In this document: positions 7,800 through 15,705 of the stretch, piece by piece
Position numbering within the stretch: position 1 is the stretch's first letter
Layout of the letters: the number at the start of each line of letters is the position of its first letter
Origin: Paracoccus sp. MKU1
GTDB lineage: Bacteria; Pseudomonadota; Alphaproteobacteria; Rhodobacterales; Rhodobacteraceae
DNA length: 59,556 bases
NCBI RefSeq assembly: GCF_001447385.1
Contig: NZ_LLWQ01000120.1
Location: 1 to 59,556 of the forward strand
Direction: 5' to 3'
Made by a program: the position numbers and the translations under genes
Notes under the pieces: generated by a model
What the model was told of the DNA's origin: nothing
What the model saw: the letters and a program-made list of their open reading frames with translations, nothing else
Database searches by the model: none

Positions 7800-9969
7800 G
7801 CTGCTGTCCCGCCTGTCGTCGCGCATCACCAGCCGGACGCCGGTGATCCTTCAGGGCGAGGCGGCGGAATGCGGCCTAGCCTGCATGGCGATGATCGCCG
7901 GGCATCACGGCCACCGGCTGGACCTGCCGGCGATCCGCCGCCGCATCGCGCTGGCGATGGGCGGCGCGACGCTGAAGGATCTGGTGCAACTGGGCGGCCG
8001 GCTGGGGCTGGCCACGCGGGCGCTGCGGCTGGGCATGGACGACCTGCGCCGGCTGCGCCTGCCCTGCATCCTGCATTGGAACCGCCGGCATTTCGTGGTG
8101 CTGACCCGGGTGACGGGGCGCCATGCCCATATCCACGACCCCGCCATCGGCCTGCGCCGGCTGCCGCTGGACGAGGTCTCGGCCGCCTTCACCGGCATCG
8201 CGCTGGAGGCCTGGCCGACGGGCGAGTTCCGGCGCTGCGACGAACGCGCCCGCATCCGCCTGACCGATCTGGTGCTGCGCACCGCCGGCATCGGCCGGGC
8301 GGCGGTGCGGGTGCTGGCGATCTCGGCGTTGATCGAACTGGTGACCATCGCGCTGCCCATCGGCTTCCAGCTGGTGCTGGACGAGGTGATCGTGGCGGCC
8401 GACCGTGACCTCTTGACGCTGATCGCCATCGCGCTGGCCATGCTGCTGGTCTTGCAGGTCGGCGCCAACCTGGCGCGGACCTGGATCGCCATGCTGGTCG
8501 GCTCCAGCCTGATCCTGCAATGGCGGGTGGCGCTGTTCGACCGGCTGATGCGTCTGCCGCTGGGCTTTTTCGAGAAACGCCATGTCGGCGACATCGTCTC
8601 GCGGTTTTCCTCGGTGGACAGCGTGCAGCAGGTGCTGACCACCAATGCCATCCAGTCGCTGCTGGACGGGGTCATGTCGGTGCTGCTGGTGGCGATGATG
8701 TGGCTATACGGCGGCTGGCTGGCCGCCGTCGCGCTGGCCGGCACGCTGGCCTATGCGCTGTTCCGGCTGGCCTCGTATCGCGCCTTCCGCCGCATGTGCG
8801 AAGAAGGGATCATCCACGCGGCCCAGGAAAGCACGCATTTCATGGAATCGGTGCGCGGCATCGCCAGCGTCAAGGTGCTGGGCCTGGAACCGCGGCGGCG
8901 CGGCACCTGGATCAATCATCTGGTCGAGCGCATCAACGCCGAATTGCGCGTGCAGCGGCTGGAGACCTGGTATCAGGCCGCCGGGGGCTTGCTGTTCGGG
9001 CTGGACCGGGTGCTGATCATCTGGCTGGGCGTGCGGGCGGTGATCGAGGGGCCGCTGTCGGTCGGCATGTTCGTGGCCTTCCTGGCCTACAAGGACCAGT
9101 TCGCCACCCGCATCGTCGCGCTGATCGACACCGGGCTGCAATTCCGCATGCTGTCGCTGCATGGCGAGCGGATCTCGGACATCGCGCTGGCCGAGCCGGA
9201 GGAGCCGGACGAAAGGCACGCCCTGCCCGCGCCCCCCGTCGCGGCCGGCGGCGCTGCGGCGCTGGAAGTGCGCGACCTCAGCTATCGTTATGCCGAGACC
9301 GAGCCGATGCTGCTGCGCGAGCTGAACCTGACCGTGGCGCGGGGGGAATGCCTGGGCATCGCCGGACCCTCGGGCGTGGGCAAGACGACGCTGCTGAAAC
9401 TGCTCTCGGGGCTGGCCGCGCCCTTGCAGGGGCAGATCCTGATCGACGGCGTTCCGGTGGGCAGCATGGGGCTGGCGGCCTATCGCGCCCGCATCGGCTG
9501 CGTGTTGCAGGACGACCGGCTGTTCGCCGGCTCGATCCGCGACAACATCGCCGGCTTCGACAGCGCCGTGCCGCAGGACTGGCTGCACGAATGCGCCCGC
9601 ATGGCTGCGATCCACGACGACATCATGGCGCTGCCCATGGGCTATGAGACGCTGGTCGGCGACATGGGCAGCACGCTGTCGGGCGGGCAGAGGCAGCGGG
9701 TGGTGCTGGCGCGCGCGCTGTGCCGGCGGCCGGCGGTGCTGTTCCTGGACGAGGCGACCAGCCATCTCGACAGCGCCAACGAACAGGCGATCAATGCCGC
9801 GGTCAGGCGCCTGCCGATGACGCGGATCATCGTGGCGCATCGCGACACGACGCTGGCGACGGCCGACCGGGTGCTGCGGCTGGACGGCTCGGGCGGGCTG
9901 GTCGCGGTGCCGCATGGCCCGCGCCTGCCGCTGCGCAGCGCCGATGCGCCGGTTTCGGCCGAGGGCTGA
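7783..9969 (+). CDS. Peptidase-containing ABC transporter (C39 peptidase, double-glycine leader export)
   Basis: A single-chain protease-exporter of 728 residues. The N-terminal C39 domain has the full catalytic triad: Cys30 (AAECGLACMAM), His103 (RRHFVV) and Asp119 (IHDPAIG). A six-helix transmembrane domain spans about residues 160-450. The ATPase domain carries Walker A GPSGVGKTT (528-536), signature LSGGQRQR from 632 and Walker B FLDEATSHLD with Asp656/Glu657. Such proteins cut leader peptides after a Gly-Gly and export the core. The start ATG 7783 lies inside the adaptor gene after a CCGGAG site; a second ATG at 7789 is possible. The precursor at 10118 has exactly the leader type this family processes. 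No outer-membrane TolC-type gene is nearby. Confidence 0.96.
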   Translation: MRMSRELLSRLSSRITSRTPVILQGEAAECGLACMAMIAGHHGHRLDLPAIRRRIALAMGGATLKDLVQLGGRLGLATRALRLGMDDLRRLRLPCILHWNRRHFVVLTRVTGRHAHIHDPAIGLRRLPLDEVSAAFTGIALEAWPTGEFRRCDERARIRLTDLVLRTAGIGRAAVRVLAISALIELVTIALPIGFQLVLDEVIVAADRDLLTLIAIALAMLLVLQVGANLARTWIAMLVGSSLILQWRVALFDRLMRLPLGFFEKRHVGDIVSRFSSVDSVQQVLTTNAIQSLLDGVMSVLLVAMMWLYGGWLAAVALAGTLAYALFRLASYRAFRRMCEEGIIHAAQESTHFMESVRGIASVKVLGLEPRRRGTWINHLVERINAELRVQRLETWYQAAGGLLFGLDRVLIIWLGVRAVIEGPLSVGMFVAFLAYKDQFATRIVALIDTGLQFRMLSLHGERISDIALAEPEEPDERHALPAPPVAAGGAAALEVRDLSYRYAETEPMLLRELNLTVARGECLGIAGPSGVGKTTLLKLLSGLAAPLQGQILIDGVPVGSMGLAAYRARIGCVLQDDRLFAGSIRDNIAGFDSAVPQDWLHECARMAAIHDDIMALPMGYETLVGDMGSTLSGGQRQRVVLARALCRRPAVLFLDEATSHLDSANEQAINAAVRRLPMTRIIVAHRDTTLATADRVLRLDGSGGLVAVPHGPRLPLRSADAPVSAEG

Positions 9970-9974
9970 GCGAC

Positions 9975-9990
9975 TAGTGCATCTGTGCTA
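9975..9990. promoter_or_regulatory. 7-2-7 inverted repeat (operator-like box 2) before the precursor gene
   Basis: TAGTGCATCTGTGCTA matches box 1 at 13 of 16 positions, with the same two-base TC centre. A -10-like CAGTCT starts exactly 40 bases after the box starts (10015-10020), the same spacing as at box 1. This suggests an internal, co-regulated promoter that boosts the precursor relative to the exporter, with a leader of roughly 90 bases before the ATG at 10118. Confidence 0.6.
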
Positions 9991-10117
9991 ATGGCCAGGC
10001 CGGGGGGCGCCTGCCAGTCTGATCCTTGGGCCGAAGGCTGCACGACACCGCCGCCTTCGTCCGGCGAACCGCCGGGAAAGTCCCGGCCAGACCCAGCCAA
10101 GGAGAGAGGAGACCCAC

Positions 10118-10315
10118 ATGAGCCTTCGCAAAACCCTCGCCAATCGCGTGTCCCGGCAGAACGACCAGCCCGATGCGCCGCCGGCCGACCTGCAATTCCT
10201 GACCGATGACGAGATGGCCCTCGTTGCGGGCGGGCAGGTCTGCTTCGGCCGCTCCGAGTTCCTGCGCGGCAACGGCCATTCCAAGACCACGACCACGGGC
10301 GAATGCCAGCAATGA
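10118..10315 (+). CDS. RiPP precursor peptide with double-glycine leader
   Basis: A 65-residue peptide. Residues 1-39 form a leader ending LTDDEMALVAGG, the classic L-x3-E-x3-V-x-G-G processing signal of C39 exporters. Cleavage after Gly39 would release a 26-residue core starting Gln40. The core has two Cys (42 and 63), a Phe-x-Arg motif repeated five residues apart (F43-G-R45 and F48-L-R50), the segment GNGH (51-54), four consecutive Thr (57-60) and a C-terminal Gln pair. The start is fixed by an AAGGAGAGAGGAG ribosome site. It lies between the exporter and the radical SAM gene, the usual arrangement for a substrate. The Phe residues are candidates for three-residue cyclophane crosslinks and the two Cys for a thioether or disulfide; the actual modification cannot be read from sequence. 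Confidence 0.9.
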   Translation: MSLRKTLANRVSRQNDQPDAPPADLQFLTDDEMALVAGGQVCFGRSEFLRGNGHSKTTTTGECQQ

Positions 10316-10362
10316 TCTGAACCGCGCCCGGCCGGCATGAACGTCACCAAGGAGGATCGTCG

Positions 10363-11604
10363 ATGGAAAGCCGCGAAGCGAAATCTCTGGACCTGATCGT
10401 CAAGGTGGCCGAGCGCTGCAACATTGCCTGCACCTATTGCTATTTCTTTTTCGGCGGCGATGAGAGTCACAAGTTCCATCCGCCCTATGTCAACGAGGAC
10501 ACCGCCGCCGAAATCGAAGCCTTCCTGGACCGCATCACCGCCGACGGCGCGGTCGAGAACCTGATGATCTATTTCCACGGCGGCGAACCGATGATGGCCC
10601 CCAAGCCGGTGATCGCCCGCATCGCCCGCGCCGCGCGCCGCCTGTCCGAAAGCGGCCGGGTGGCCGAGCTGGGCCTGTCGATGCAGACCAACGGCATGCT
10701 GGTCAACGACGCCTGGATCCGCTTTTGCGCGGATCTGGGGATCGGGGTCGGCGTCAGCCTGGACGGCGACGAGGCCGCGAACGACCGCTTTCGCATCGAC
10801 AAGAAGGGGCGCGGCACCTATCACCGCGCGGTGCAGGGCTTTCGCCGCCTCGCGGGCGAGAACGGGGCCGGCATCGACCTGCATCCCGGCCTGCTCAGCG
10901 TGATCGACCCCGAGGGCGACGGCGGCCAGCGCCTGGAGCATTTCTCGGGCGAGATCGGCGCGCAGCGGATGAACTTCCTGCATCCCGACGGCGGCCACGA
11001 CCAGGGCATTGCGCCGGCGCAGGTGGCGGGGGTCGAGAGTTTCATGATCGGCGTGTTCCGCGCCTGGGTGCGACGGCGCGACAGCGGGCTGCGCGTGCGC
11101 TTCATCAAGGATCTGCTCGACACCCTGCTCAGCGACGAGGGGGCCCGCACCTGCACGGATTCGGCGCGCCGGCTGTCGCGCATCCTGACGATTTCCTCGA
11201 ACGGGATGCTGGGCGCCGAGGATACCGCGCGCACGCTCGACGCGCGTTTCCGCGACATCGGCCATGTGCGCGATTTCGACAGCGTGGCGCAGATCTTCGC
11301 CACGCCGGCGCTGCTCGAGATGCAGCAGGCCGCCGCCACGCCGCCGGCAGCCTGCGCCGCCTGCCCCTGGTGGGGCACCTGCCGGGGCGGCACCTTCACC
11401 AACCGCTATTCGGCGCAAAACGGCTTCGACAATCCCAGCGTCTATTGCAACGCGCTCCAGGCGTTCTTCGAAGAGGTCGCCGCCTGGCTGGTGCGCGGCG
11501 GCATCCCGCTCGAGGATATCGAGCGGCGGCTGATCCTGGCCGGCTCGGCCTCCGAGGCGGTTCTGGACACCCCCCGGGCCGAGCCGGAACCCCTGCGGGC
11601 CTGA
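10363..11604 (+). CDS. Radical SAM/SPASM peptide maturase (XyeB/FxsB-like)
   Basis: A cytoplasmic [4Fe-4S] enzyme of 413 residues that should install a carbon-centred crosslink or other modification in the adjacent precursor. The SAM-binding motif is C19-x3-C23-x2-C26 (CNIACTYCYFFFGGDES), followed by FHGGEP and MQTNGMLV. The C-terminal SPASM-like region has CAACPWWGTC (C331, C334, C340) and a final C362, with another Cys at 264, so at least one auxiliary cluster is likely. The overall look is that of XyeB, FxsB and GrrM maturases, several of which make three-residue cyclophanes; that is family knowledge, not proof. There is no obvious separate RiPP-recognition domain. It starts 47 bases after the precursor, with AAGGAGG upstream. 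Confidence 0.92.
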   Translation: MESREAKSLDLIVKVAERCNIACTYCYFFFGGDESHKFHPPYVNEDTAAEIEAFLDRITADGAVENLMIYFHGGEPMMAPKPVIARIARAARRLSESGRVAELGLSMQTNGMLVNDAWIRFCADLGIGVGVSLDGDEAANDRFRIDKKGRGTYHRAVQGFRRLAGENGAGIDLHPGLLSVIDPEGDGGQRLEHFSGEIGAQRMNFLHPDGGHDQGIAPAQVAGVESFMIGVFRAWVRRRDSGLRVRFIKDLLDTLLSDEGARTCTDSARRLSRILTISSNGMLGAEDTARTLDARFRDIGHVRDFDSVAQIFATPALLEMQQAAATPPAACAACPWWGTCRGGTFTNRYSAQNGFDNPSVYCNALQAFFEEVAAWLVRGGIPLEDIERRLILAGSASEAVLDTPRAEPEPLRA

Positions 11605-11642
11605 CCAGCGCATTGCCCTTGCACCGCAGGGGCGACTAGGCT
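11590..11642 (+). promoter_or_regulatory. Stem-loop around the maturase stop codon and promoter for the kinase
   Basis: A 9-bp inverted repeat CCCCTGCGG/CCGCAGGGG (11590-11598 with 11624-11632) flanks the stop codon and encloses 25 bases. The loop contains TTGCCC (11613-11618), and 18 bases further on is TAGGCT (11637-11642), a plausible -35/-10 pair for the kinase gene. There is no T-tract, so this may be an mRNA 3'-end structure more than a classical terminator. Confidence 0.4.
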
Positions 11643-11656
11643 GGATGTCGTGAACG

Positions 11657-13348
11657 ATGGCGGGGGCAAGGCGAATGGGGATGCTGACGGCTGCACGCCT
11701 GCGCCGCGCCATATCCGGCACCCGCCGGCCCGACAGCAGCTATGACGCCGAGGCCGGGCAGTCGCTGGTCCGGGTGGTGCTGACCGTCGTGGTCGCGGCC
11801 TATGCCATGATCGGCAACCTGCTGGAACTGGTGGACGAAACCGCCGATCTGGTCTTTCAGATCTACATGCCGGTCTTCATGACCGTCACCTGCCTGCTGT
11901 TCGCCGCGATCCGCCTGTGGCCCGGCGTCTATCACTGGCGCCGGATCTTCTGCATGGTGCTGGACTTCGGCACGCTGACGCTGCTGATGACGCTGGGCGG
12001 GCCGTTCATGGCGCCGATGGCCTCGCTGCTGCTTTGGGTGACTGTCGGCTTCGGCATGCGCTACGGCACGCGCTATCTGGTCGGCGCGACCGTCGCGGCG
12101 CTGGTCAGCCTGATGCTGATCGCCGTCTTCAGCCCGTTCTGGCGCGCCCAGCCCTATCTGGTGGCGACCTTCGTGCTGACCTCGCTGATCGTGCCGTTCT
12201 ATGCCAACCTGCTGCTGGCCGACACGCGCGAGGCCTATCGCTCGGCCGATGCGGCCAACCTGGCCAAGTCGCGCTTTCTGGCCCAGGCCAGCCACGACCT
12301 GCGCCAGCCGATCCACGCCATCAGCCTGTTCACCAATTGCCTGCGCGAGGCGGGACTGGCCCCGTCCGAGCGGCAGATGGTCGAGAATATCGAGCATTCG
12401 CTGCAAAGCGTCCGGCGCATGTTCCGGTCGCTTCTGGACATCGCGACGCTGGACAGCGGCGGCGTCGTGCCGCGCATGCAGGCGGTGCCGCTGGGCGCGA
12501 TCCTGCGCGACGTCGTCACCCAGCACCAGGAGGCCGCCCGCCGCGCCGGGGTCGAGCTGCGGCTGGTCGAAACCGGGCTGACGGTGGAAAGCGATCCGGG
12601 CCTGCTGACGGTGATGCTGCAAAACCTGGTCTCGAACGCGGTGAAATATGCGCCCGGGGCCCGGGTGCTGATCGGCTGCCGCAGGCGCGGGCCCGGAATC
12701 GACGTGCTGGTGATCGACCGCGGCATCGGCGTCGCACCCGAGCACCAGCCGCATCTGTTCGAGGAGTTCTATCGCGTCCAGCCGCCCGGCCGCGATGTCG
12801 AGGGCGTGGGGCTGGGCCTTGCCATCGTGCAGCGCATGGCCCAGCTGATCAGCGCGGGGGTCGAGCTGCGCTCGGTCCCCGGACGCGGGACCACGGTGGC
12901 GCTGACCGGGCTGTGCGTGACCGAACCGCCGCCCGCGCCGTCCCGACCCGACGGCCGCCCGCGCAGCAACCCGCCGCAAAGCCTGCTGCAAGGGCTGCGC
13001 GTCCTGCTGATCGAGGACGATCCGGCGGTGCTCCTGTCCACGCAGATGCTGATGGAACGCTGGGGCTGCACGGTCCACGCCCATCAGCAGCCGCCCGAAC
13101 AGGTGCCGCCCTGCGACATGATCGTCGCCGATTTCGACCTGAACGGCCCGCTGACCGGCGGCGACGCCATCGCCATCGCCCGCGCCGCCCTTGGCGCGCC
13201 GATCCCCGCCATCGTCATCACCGCCCATGACGAGGCCCGCGTGCGCGAACGGTTGGGCGACCCCGGCCTGCCGATCCTGCCCAAGCCCATGCGCCCGGCC
13301 GAGCTGCGGGCGCTGATGCTGTCGCTGCGGCTGGCGCGCGGCGGCTAA
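11657..13348 (+). CDS. Hybrid sensor histidine kinase with C-terminal receiver domain (RpfC-like)
   Basis: A membrane sensor kinase of 563 residues. About five or six hydrophobic helices span residues 35-185 with only short loops, so the signal is probably sensed in or at the membrane. The phospho-acceptor is His213 ([12 protein letters not shown]). The ATPase domain has the N box [11 protein letters not shown]1 DRGIGV and G2 [10 protein letters not shown] receiver domain (about 445-560) carries the probable phospho-Asp D492 (IVADFDL) and the conserved Lys in LPKPMRP. The start may be ATG 11657 or ATG 11675. It lies 52 bases after the maturase. The response-regulator gene is convergent, and the two genes overlap by four bases at their stops. 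It probably controls the peptide locus. Confidence 0.92.
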   Translation: MAGARRMGMLTAARLRRAISGTRRPDSSYDAEAGQSLVRVVLTVVVAAYAMIGNLLELVDETADLVFQIYMPVFMTVTCLLFAAIRLWPGVYHWRRIFCMVLDFGTLTLLMTLGGPFMAPMASLLLWVTVGFGMRYGTRYLVGATVAALVSLMLIAVFSPFWRAQPYLVATFVLTSLIVPFYANLLLADTREAYRSADAANLAKSRFLAQASHDLRQPIHAISLFTNCLREAGLAPSERQMVENIEHSLQSVRRMFRSLLDIATLDSGGVVPRMQAVPLGAILRDVVTQHQEAARRAGVELRLVETGLTVESDPGLLTVMLQNLVSNAVKYAPGARVLIGCRRRGPGIDVLVIDRGIGVAPEHQPHLFEEFYRVQPPGRDVEGVGLGLAIVQRMAQLISAGVELRSVPGRGTTVALTGLCVTEPPPAPSRPDGRPRSNPPQSLLQGLRVLLIEDDPAVLLSTQMLMERWGCTVHAHQQPPEQVPPCDMIVADFDLNGPLTGGDAIAIARAALGAPIPAIVITAHDEARVRERLGDPGLPILPKPMRPAELRALMLSLRLARGG

Positions 13349-13965
13349 AGCACCCCCTGCGCCGCCCGTGCCGCCGCGGCCGCCCGCGTCGGCACCTCCA
13401 GGACGCGCAGTATGGCCGAGACATGGATGCGCACGGTGAAGGGCGAGATGTCCAGCGCGCGCGCGATCTCCTTGTTCGAGGCACCGCGGGCGATCAGCCG
13501 CAGCACTTCCTTTTGCCGCGGGCTCAGCGCCTCGATCCCATCGTCGGGCGCGGCCGGCAGCGGGCCGCCGCTGCTTTGCCGGATCACCACCTCGCCCTCG
13601 CGGATCAGCCGGATGGCCTGGGCCACGTCCTCGGGGGTGACGGCCTTGCCGATGAAGCCGTCGGCGCCGGCCTGCATGACGCGGGCCACCGTGCGGTCGT
13701 CATCGACCATCGAGATCACGATGATCGTCGCGCGCGGATAGCCGCGGCGCAGGGCGGCGATGCCGTGCTCGGGGTCGAAGCCGGGAAACAACAGATCCAG
13801 CAGAAAGGCCGCAGGCGCCTCGCCCGCCGTGGCCAGGGCCTCGACCTCGGCGAAACTGGCGGCCTCGGACAACTCGGCCCCCGGCACGACCCGGGCCACG
13901 ATGCGCCGCAACCCGTCCCGAAACACCGGGTGGTCGTCCGCAAGGATGATGCGTTCCGCCGTCAC
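13345..13965 (-). CDS. NarL/FixJ-family response regulator
   Basis: A two-component output regulator of 206 residues. The receiver has the acidic pair D10-D11, the phospho-acceptor D57 (FLLDLLFPG) and the conserved Lys in IGKAVTP. A LuxR-type helix-turn-helix lies at about 146-200: [35 protein letters not shown]. It is encoded on the opposite strand to the hybrid kinase and overlaps it tail to tail by four bases, a strong hint that the two are partners. NarL-type proteins bind inverted heptamers such as the two boxes at 6449 and 9975, so it is the best candidate for their ligand; this is inference. Confidence 0.93.
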   Translation of the reverse strand: MTAERIILADDHPVFRDGLRRIVARVVPGAELSEAASFAEVEALATAGEAPAAFLLDLLFPGFDPEHGIAALRRGYPRATIIVISMVDDDRTVARVMQAGADGFIGKAVTPEDVAQAIRLIREGEVVIRQSSGGPLPAAPDDGIEALSPRQKEVLRLIARGASNKEIARALDISPFTVRIHVSAILRVLEVPTRAAAAARAAQGVL

Positions 13966-13997
13966 GTCCTGTCGTCTCCGCCTGTCATCGGATCAGC

Positions 13998-14017
13998 GGG
14001 CGGCGATCCCGCCGCCC
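13998..14017. terminator. GC-rich hairpin between transporter operon and response regulator
   Basis: An 8-bp stem GGGCGGCG/CGCCGCCC with a 4-base loop lies downstream of the minus-strand DMT transporter gene (ends 14074) and upstream of the response-regulator start. No T-tract follows, so termination is possible but unproven. Confidence 0.4.
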
Positions 14018-14073
14018 CGTCCCAGGCCAACGTGGCAGGCCGGACGCGCGTTCCCCCGTCCCGGCAAGCCGGC

Positions 14074-15000
14074 CTAGCTTTCGCGGGTCGCCCCCACCGG
14101 CGGCGTGATCGTTCTGCGTCTCAGCTTCGCCTCGCGCCAGGTGATGTAGCTGATGGCGCCGATCATGATGGCACCGCCCACCAGCACCCACAGATCGACC
14201 GGCTCGGCAAAAATCACCGCGCCCAGCAGGCTGGCCCAGATCAGTTGCAGGAAGGTGACCGGCTGCGTCACCGTCAGCGGCGCCGCAGCAAAGGCCCGCG
14301 TCATGGCGTAATGGCCGGCGGTAGCGAAGAATGCCGTACAGGCCAGCACCGCATATTGCCCCGGCGTCGGCGGCACCCAGACCAGGGCCGCGACCGGCGC
14401 CAGCCCGATGCAGACGGTCAGCGACATCATCGCCACCACCACCGTGGCCGGCACCAGTTCCGACAGCCGCTTCGCCACCAGATAGGACAGGCCGAAGATC
14501 ACCGAGGCGCCAAGCTGCGCGACATGCCCCGGCTCCAGCACCCGGATGCCCGGGCGCAGCACGATCATCGCCCCCGCCAGCGCCACGGCGATGGCCAGGG
14601 CCCGCCGCCACGAGATCCGCTCGCCCATCAGCAGCGTCGCGCCCAGCGTGACCACGATCGGGTTGAGAAAGCCGATGGCGGTGACCTCGGCCACGGTGAT
14701 GCGCGCCATGGCATAGAACCACAGGATCACCGCCAGCACATGCAGCCCGCCGCGCAGCGCGAACAGCGCCCAGATGCGCGGCGCGAACCCCCGCCGCAAG
14801 GCCGGCGCCAGCGCCGGGACCAGGAACAGCAGGCCGAAGGCGAAACGGATAAAGGCGCCCTCGGCCGCCGGCAGCGCCTGGCCCAACCAGCGCACCGTGC
14901 CGTTGACCCCGACAAAGCACAACCCGGCCGCCAGCATCCACAGGATGCCCGGAAGGTCGCTGCGCGTGATATGGCCTGCCCTGCTCATCCGCCCAGCCAT
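14074..15000 (-). CDS. EamA/DMT-family transporter
   Basis: A 308-residue inner-membrane protein of the drug/metabolite transporter superfamily, made of two EamA repeats with about ten membrane helices. Typical stretches are IRFAFGLLFLVPALAPAL, AIGFLNPIVVTLGATLLMGE at the end of the first repeat and PVTFLQLIWASLLGAVIFAE in the second. Such proteins usually export amino acids or small metabolites; the substrate cannot be told. ATG 15000 is preferred, just after the argO stop (15028), so the two are probably co-transcribed; a start at 14988 is also possible. The context next to argO suggests a metabolite-export role. Confidence 0.88.
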   Translation of the reverse strand: MAGRMSRAGHITRSDLPGILWMLAAGLCFVGVNGTVRWLGQALPAAEGAFIRFAFGLLFLVPALAPALRRGFAPRIWALFALRGGLHVLAVILWFYAMARITVAEVTAIGFLNPIVVTLGATLLMGERISWRRALAIAVALAGAMIVLRPGIRVLEPGHVAQLGASVIFGLSYLVAKRLSELVPATVVVAMMSLTVCIGLAPVAALVWVPPTPGQYAVLACTAFFATAGHYAMTRAFAAAPLTVTQPVTFLQLIWASLLGAVIFAEPVDLWVLVGGAIMIGAISYITWREAKLRRRTITPPVGATRES

Positions 15001-15027
15001 GCCCCGCCCGCACCGGCAGCGCAAGGC

Positions 15028-15624
15028 TCAGCCGTTCAGCACCAGCCCCAGCGCGATCGACCACATCACCAGCCCGACCAGCCCGTCCAGCACCCGCCAG
15101 GCCCCGGGCCGCGCGAAAACCGGCGACAGCCAGCGCGCGCCGTAACCCAGCGCAAAGAAGAACAGCACCGAGCCCGAGACCGCACCGGCGACGAAGCCCG
15201 GCTTGTCCTCCCACCCCGCCGAGATCGAGCCGATCAGCACCACCGTATCCAGCCAGACATGCGGGTTGAGCCAGGTCAGCGCCGCCAGCACCGCCAGCGT
15301 CGCGCCAAGCCCGGTCGTCCCCTGCCCGGCCCGCAAGGCTTCGCCGCCGCGCCAGGCGGCGCGAAAGGCCCGCGCGCCATAGGCCAGCAGAAAGACCGCG
15401 CCGCCCCAGCGCATCGCCTCCAGGAACCAGGGGGCGCGGGCGGCAAGGGCGCCGGCGCCCAGCACCCCCGCCGTGATCAGCACCGCATCCGACAGGGCGC
15501 AAAAGGCGCAGGTTGCCAGCACATGCCGGCGCATCAGCCCCTGCTTCAGCACGAAGGCGTTCTGCGCCCCGATGGCGACGATCAGCGACAGGGCGGTGCC
15601 AAGGCCGGCGAAATAGGCGTGCAT
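15028..15624 (-). CDS. argO: LysE/ArgO-family amino-acid exporter
   Basis: A 198-residue inner-membrane exporter for arginine and/or lysine, with about five or six helices. The family N-terminus is clear (SLIVAIGAQNAFVLKQGL), as is the NPHVWLDTVVLIGS motif typical of LysE/ArgO. The start is ATG 15622-15624, with GGAGAG seven bases upstream; the longer in-frame start at 15663 would add an unlikely charged tail before the first helix. It is divergent from an ArgP-type regulator with an 81-base gap, the classic ArgP/ArgO (LysG/LysE) arrangement in which the regulator senses excess basic amino acid and turns on the exporter. The EamA transporter gene follows directly. Confidence 0.93.
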   Translation of the reverse strand: MHAYFAGLGTALSLIVAIGAQNAFVLKQGLMRRHVLATCAFCALSDAVLITAGVLGAGALAARAPWFLEAMRWGGAVFLLAYGARAFRAAWRGGEALRAGQGTTGLGATLAVLAALTWLNPHVWLDTVVLIGSISAGWEDKPGFVAGAVSGSVLFFFALGYGARWLSPVFARPGAWRVLDGLVGLVMWSIALGLVLNG

Positions 15625-15705
15625 GCGGCTCTCCTTTGCGCCCTCTTGCCCGCCGGCCGGCATTCAGGCAAATTCAAAATCATTACGCTGATTAAGACTG
15701 CCTTA
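15625..15705. promoter_or_regulatory. argO-argP divergent control region
   Basis: An 81-base gap between divergent genes with an AT-rich core (about 15670-15705) that stands out from its surroundings and must hold both promoters and the ArgP site. A LysR-type T-N11-A pattern is likely, but no unique site can be picked out by eye. Confidence 0.45.

Noticed and set aside
9985..10209. A small frame overlapping the precursor that might be a second precursor peptide
   Set aside because: It has no double-glycine signal and no ribosome site, and reads as Pro/Arg-rich noise. Only the frame at 10118 has leader, start and context.
11597..11642. A third operator box before the kinase, suggested by the -10-like TAGGCT at 11637
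   Set aside because: At the expected position 40 bases upstream (11597) there is no TAGCAC/GTGCTA-like sequence.
13423..15705. A very long plus-strand open frame that could suggest a 1050-residue protein
   Set aside because: Only the last 289 residues (argP) look like protein. The upstream part is Arg/Gln/Pro/His-rich antisense of the response regulator, DMT transporter and argO genes, where GC-rich codons leave few stops.
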